64,000 bases of DNA from Enterococcus raffinosus (GTDB taxonomy: Bacteria > Bacillota > Bacilli > Lactobacillales > Enterococcaceae). The stretch covers positions 29,584 to 93,583 of the forward strand of contig NZ_JXLA01000016.1 of the NCBI RefSeq assembly GCF_001886185.1, read 5' to 3'. Position 1 is the stretch's first letter. The number at the start of each line of letters is the position of its first letter. Below the pieces are notes generated by a model. It worked only from the letters and a program-made list of their open reading frames with translations, was not told the origin of the DNA and did no database searches. Below are positions 60,382-64,000 of the stretch, in pieces. Position numbers and translations under genes: made by a program.

Positions 60382-62775
60382 TTAATCTTGTAGTATCGCT
60401 CTGATCTGACTATCCTTTTCTCCTGAACGAACAATCGCCAGGGCTTTTCCTTGAAATAAACGGATACTTTCCAAACTATACGCCGCTTGATTTATTGGAT
60501 CTCCATTGGCCAGACCAACAACTTCTCCGTTTTCGACACAGATAGACAGATTGTTATCTGCTGTAGGAACCACTCGCTGTTGCTCATCTATTCCTTCTAA
60601 CTGATAAAGACTGTATTCTTTTCCCGCAAAAATCCGTTCGCAGCGAACGGCTTGTATCGTACCGCTCGTTTCACGACTCACTTCAGCGATTCTTTCATCC
60701 TGTTCGTATGCTATTGCGGTTAATGTTCCTTCCTCATAAGAAACTTCCCAATCCGCGCGGCAATCCTTTACAGGTTTTCTACCATAGCTTTTTCCATTAA
60801 CAAATATCTCAACCTCACTCACGTTGCTGAAGACACGAATAGCTACTTGCTCATCAGCAGTGCGTTCTAGCCCCTGACGATTCCAATGAGGCATCACATG
60901 CAGAACCGGTTCTTTACGCCAAAAGGCTTGATAGTAATAATAGTAATCCTTGGGAAAACCGCATAGATCAGCGATTCCAAATTGTGAAGAAATAGCCGGC
61001 CAGCTAAAAGGAGAAGGCTCGCCATAATAATCAAAGGCTGTCCAAAGAAATACGCCGCCCATATATTGATGTTCAGCTAAATATCTCATGACCTTTTCCG
61101 GCTTCGCTGTTCCTCCCGCTCCAGGGTCTTCCGGTCGTCGTTTTCCCGGTAAGACCATAGAAAACAGCGAACCAAAATTCGAACACTGACACTTCTCTTC
61201 ATCGTCTTTATACACACCTCGAGTAGAAAAATAAGACGCACTTTCCGTACTCATCATCGGCAAGTCTGGATGTTTTTCTTTAATTTTAGTCGCTCCCGGC
61301 CCCATCACATCGGCTTCTGGATAATTGACGCCCAGGACATCATAATTGGCTAGATACTCTTCATTTACTAGCCCCGCGGGATTAAGCAATTCTGCTGAAA
61401 CGACTAAGCTTTCATAGTTGTTGCTTTTAATACAATGTACCAGCTTTTTAGCAATCCGGCTGCCCATAGTTGTATTGCCGATAACTTCCTCATTCGCTAC
61501 GGACCAAAAGGCTAGCGAGGCGTGCATCCGACTTTTCTTCACCATTTTTTCCAAATCGGCTATTCGCCAAGGCGTGCTTTCTAGTAGGCGATTTTCATTC
61601 ATCAATAAAATTCCGAAACGATCACAGGCAGTTAACAGCTCCTCAGAGGCAAAATGATGGGCGCTGCGCCAAGCATTTACTCCCATTTCTTTCATTGTCT
61701 TTATCTTATAATCTACGATATCTTGGTTCAATGCGACCCCTACTCCGGCAAAATCTTGGTGTTCACATACTCCCCGCAGCTCATAGGTTTTTCCATTTAA
61801 ATAAAAGCCTGCTGTGTCGTAATGAAAGGTACGAATACCAAATGATTTCCGGCATTCGTCTGTCTCCATTTGAAACACCGCTTCGTAAAGATGAGGATTT
61901 TCTGGGGTCCAAAGTGACGGTTCCGGCAATTGAAAGGTTTCTTTTAATAGCCGTTTTTCATAGGGCGCTAAGGTCTGGATACCTAGTTGAATCACCTGAT
62001 CGTTGATTTTTATCACTGGCGAAACGGTCACGGTATCCGCTGACTCGTTCTCTACCAAGAGCTCTGCGCCTAACAATGCTTGCTTCTCTTGAATTTCTTT
62101 CGTGTAAATATAAACACTGTCATAGTCAAACGAGACCAACGGCAAGTATTCTACCCACACGTCACGATAAATCCCTGCCCCTTCGTACCACCAGCCTTCT
62201 GGGCCGGTCGTCGTGTCTACCCGCACCAGCAATACATTCGTGCCTTCTTCTCCGTATTTAGCCATCTCGGTGACATTAAAAGAAAAGCTCGTGTATCCGC
62301 TATCATTCTTTCCTAAATACGCGCCATTCAGCCAAACTTCCGCAGAACGCATCACACCCTCAAAATGAAGGACAACTCTACTAGTATTTAAAAGACTTGA
62401 TGCTAGCTGGAAGGTCTTACGATAATATCCGATTCCCTCTTCCTTTGAGCCTGACATCAGCAGTTCTGGATCTTGTTTAAACGGCTGCCTCACTTTCCAA
62501 TCATGAGGCAGTGTTATTGTTTGCCAGTTCTCATCAAGACCAGAAGTAAAATCAGTGCCAGCTAAATTTTTTAATCCTTGAAGGATATCCCCCTGCGCGA
62601 TCAGCTTGAGAAAGTGCTCGCCTCCTGCGCCATAGGTCACCGCAGCTCCAGTTTCTCCAGCTAATGGCGCGGTTAGTCCGCCTAACGCATGGGCTTTTTT
62701 CGCTGTTCTTTTCGGGATTCCTACTTCCCCGTAATGAAATTGCCAATGCTGATTGATTTTTTTCTTTTCTCGCAT
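60382..62775 (-). CDS. Glycoside hydrolase family 2 (beta-galactosidase-like)
   Basis: The ATG at 62775 follows AGGAGG by 8 bases. The 797-residue protein has the GH2 sugar-binding domain with LPHDWKVRQPF and GYYRKTFQL, an Ig-like domain, then the TIM barrel with RSAHHFAS, the acid/base Glu in SVANEEVIG and the nucleophile Glu in MSTESASYF. A DUF4982-like C-terminal domain follows (about 640-797). An extra loop with KRRPEDPGAGGTAKPEK is present. The sugar specificity cannot be fixed. Confidence 0.85.
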   Translation of the reverse strand: MREKKKINQHWQFHYGEVGIPKRTAKKAHALGGLTAPLAGETGAAVTYGAGGEHFLKLIAQGDILQGLKNLAGTDFTSGLDENWQTITLPHDWKVRQPFKQDPELLMSGSKEEGIGYYRKTFQLASSLLNTSRVVLHFEGVMRSAEVWLNGAYLGKNDSGYTSFSFNVTEMAKYGEEGTNVLLVRVDTTTGPEGWWYEGAGIYRDVWVEYLPLVSFDYDSVYIYTKEIQEKQALLGAELLVENESADTVTVSPVIKINDQVIQLGIQTLAPYEKRLLKETFQLPEPSLWTPENPHLYEAVFQMETDECRKSFGIRTFHYDTAGFYLNGKTYELRGVCEHQDFAGVGVALNQDIVDYKIKTMKEMGVNAWRSAHHFASEELLTACDRFGILLMNENRLLESTPWRIADLEKMVKKSRMHASLAFWSVANEEVIGNTTMGSRIAKKLVHCIKSNNYESLVVSAELLNPAGLVNEEYLANYDVLGVNYPEADVMGPGATKIKEKHPDLPMMSTESASYFSTRGVYKDDEEKCQCSNFGSLFSMVLPGKRRPEDPGAGGTAKPEKVMRYLAEHQYMGGVFLWTAFDYYGEPSPFSWPAISSQFGIADLCGFPKDYYYYYQAFWRKEPVLHVMPHWNRQGLERTADEQVAIRVFSNVSEVEIFVNGKSYGRKPVKDCRADWEVSYEEGTLTAIAYEQDERIAEVSRETSGTIQAVRCERIFAGKEYSLYQLEGIDEQQRVVPTADNNLSICVENGEVVGLANGDPINQAAYSLESIRLFQGKALAIVRSGEKDSQIRAILQD

Positions 62776-62821
62776 CTTCGTTCCTCCTCTGATATCCCCC
62801 ATTCTAGTTCGTCAAGCCCTG

Positions 62822-62860
62822 TGATATAATGAAAAATACCGACTTGAAGAAAGCGTTTCC
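62822..62860 (+). promoter_or_regulatory. Extended -10 promoter and cre-like site for the AraC gene
   Basis: TGATATAAT (62822-62830) is an extended -10. GAAAGCGTTTCC (62849-62860) is a near-palindromic cre core just downstream. It lies in the divergent GH2-AraC gap, so catabolite repression of one or both genes is expected. Confidence 0.55.
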
Positions 62861-62890
62861 TGCATTTTTCCGACCTTATGGAGGTGTCCG

Positions 62891-63853
62891 ATGACAAACG
62901 ATCCTTTTTCCGAGCTGCATTCCACGAATAGCGAGCTGCCTCAGATCAGTACCCGCTCTCCGATCGCGATTTTCTATAAGCAAAAAATTGGTGAGACGAT
63001 TCTTTATACTAAGGTGCAGGATGGCGACATCACGGCCTTTGAAGATGAAGAATATCAAGCATTGCACAAAAACCAGAACTTTGAATTGATGTATGTCTTA
63101 CAAGGCGAGCTGACTAATTTCATCGAGGACAAGGAATATCAATTTCACGCTGGCGAGGGCTGTTTGCTGAATACTCAAATTCTGCATCGAGAGATTCTTT
63201 CGGAAGGCTGCAACGTCGTCTTTTTAAATTTATCTCCCACGCTGCTTAGAGAGCTGCTGGCTATTGACTCTGGCGAGGGACCAATCTTTCAATTCCTGCA
63301 GCAAAATCTGCAATCCGATTCTCAGTGGAAGCGCAGCTATATTGAATTTTCTCCCTGCTTGCCTTATCAAAGCGAAGGCTTCCACGTTATCATAGATTCC
63401 CTGCAGTTAGAAGTTGCGACTTCCAAAATTGGCCGCGCTTATTTTCAACGAGGATTGATTTTACGCTTATTAGACGCTTTAGAGAACGCCAATCAGTTTT
63501 CCCTACAGCAGGTGGATCTGGATTTGTCAAAGGAGGATTACCTCGTTAATCGTGTGATTCATCTAATTGAAAGCCGCTTTGGCAATATTTCCCGCAAAGA
63601 ACTCGAAACAGCTCTCCATTATAATGCAGAATACTTGAACCGCTTATTAAAGCGCCAAACAAAAATGACCATTGTCGGATATGCGCAGAAGATTCGCACA
63701 CAAAAGGCGCAGCAATTATTACAAACCACCGATCTGACGATTCAGCTCATCGCTGAGCGCTTGGGCTTTTCTAGTGAAGCTTATTTTTATCACTACTTCA
63801 AAAAGCAAACCGGACTTTCTCCCAATCAATACCGCCAAAAATTTACGCTCTAA
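62891..63853 (+). CDS. AraC-family regulator with cupin sensor domain
   Basis: The 320-residue protein has an N-terminal cupin-type sugar domain (about 45-140, with LMYVLQGELTNFIEDKEYQF and GEGCLLNTQILHREI) and a C-terminal pair of AraC HTH (about 215-318), ending with TDLTIQLIAERLGFSSEAYF and the GLSPNQYRQK terminal signature. It is divergent from GH2, probably its activator. RBS GGAGG is 7 bases before the ATG. Confidence 0.87.
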   Translation: MTNDPFSELHSTNSELPQISTRSPIAIFYKQKIGETILYTKVQDGDITAFEDEEYQALHKNQNFELMYVLQGELTNFIEDKEYQFHAGEGCLLNTQILHREILSEGCNVVFLNLSPTLLRELLAIDSGEGPIFQFLQQNLQSDSQWKRSYIEFSPCLPYQSEGFHVIIDSLQLEVATSKIGRAYFQRGLILRLLDALENANQFSLQQVDLDLSKEDYLVNRVIHLIESRFGNISRKELETALHYNAEYLNRLLKRQTKMTIVGYAQKIRTQKAQQLLQTTDLTIQLIAERLGFSSEAYFYHYFKKQTGLSPNQYRQKFTL

Positions 63854-63854
63854 A

Positions 63855-63883
63855 AAACCGATTGACGCATCAATCGGTTTTCT
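63855..63883. terminator. Bidirectional terminator after the AraC gene
   Basis: AAAACCGATTGA and TCAATCGGTTTT form a 12-bp stem with a CGCA loop, shared with the converging AraC-like fragment. Confidence 0.85.
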
Positions 63884-63989
63884 TCGTGTTAAAGGAGTAT
63901 TTCTCCCGATATTCTGTTGGTAGGATTTTTAAATTTTTACGAAACATCTTATAAAAGTAGGAGGGGTTTTCAGGAGCCACTGATAAAGT
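63870..63989 (-). pseudogene. C-terminal AraC-type HTH fragment at the window edge
   Basis: The minus strand encodes an AraC C-terminal end (NPSYFYKMFRKNLKILPTEY, then REKYSF). In this frame a TGA stands at 63992-63990, five codons before the first recognisable residue, so the gene is either frameshifted or a remnant. Only the end of the gene is inside the window. Confidence 0.45.
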
Positions 63990-64000
63990 TCAATAACAAA

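Overview
The window looks like chromosomal DNA of a low-GC Gram-positive lactic acid bacterium, most probably Enterococcus or a close relative. Indicators are the AmaP/DUF2273/Gls24/GlsB envelope-stress operon, two Mga-type regulators, an Fst-type toxin, an LPxTG-like surface protein, Gram-positive LexA boxes, CcpA-type cre sites and strong purine-rich ribosome binding sites. All assignments come from reading the sequence; no database search was run.

Region 1 (0-16 kb) is catabolic. After adenine deaminase comes a long minus-strand cluster: FGGY kinase, SDR dehydrogenase, EtfA, EtfB, AGPS-like FAD oxidase, a four-gene OpuC-type ABC transporter, a second SDR whose catalytic Tyr is replaced by Asn, and a GlpP-type antiterminator. 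A RpiR regulator sits inside the cluster and a MFS transporter faces away from it. Apart from the ABC transporter and RpiR gene, the content matches the uncharacterised E. coli ygcP-Q-R-U-W/yqcE/ygcE locus. The MFS leader and the glpP-SDR gap share a short RNA motif just before an intrinsic terminator, so both look like antitermination sites; cre sites lie in the promoters.

Region 2 (16-30 kb) is a stress and small-gene region: five UspA paralogues, a lipid kinase, two MerR regulators (one with two HTH domains, one TipAS type), a LexA-controlled gene pair, proteases, an isolated tRNA-like RNA with its own promoter and terminator, several candidate small RNAs, and a methyltransferase whose ribosome binding site is sequestered by a hairpin overlapped by a 12-codon leader ORF.

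Region 3 (30-33.5 kb) is a compact phage-derived lysis module: ArpU-like activator, LexA box, BhlA/UviB-like holin and two cell-wall hydrolases sharing a C-terminal domain, opposite a Xre repressor/ImmA-like pair. No capsid, tail, integrase or terminase genes are seen.

Region 4 (33.5-44 kb) holds a cold-shock protein, a secreted DUF5648 protein, an alpha-glucoside PTS/GH4/RpiR locus, the Gls24 operon, a decayed histidine kinase, a DUF2922-like protein and a 30-codon Fst-type toxin gene.

Region 5 (44-64 kb) holds a DUF2142 membrane protein, an M20 peptidase, an 867-residue BspA-like adhesin with nearly identical 219-bp repeats, a TetR regulator, an SDR-aldo/keto reductase fusion created at an A9 tract, a methyltransferase/GyrI-like pair, two tandem Mga-type regulators, and a GH2 glycosidase/MFS/AraC sugar locus.
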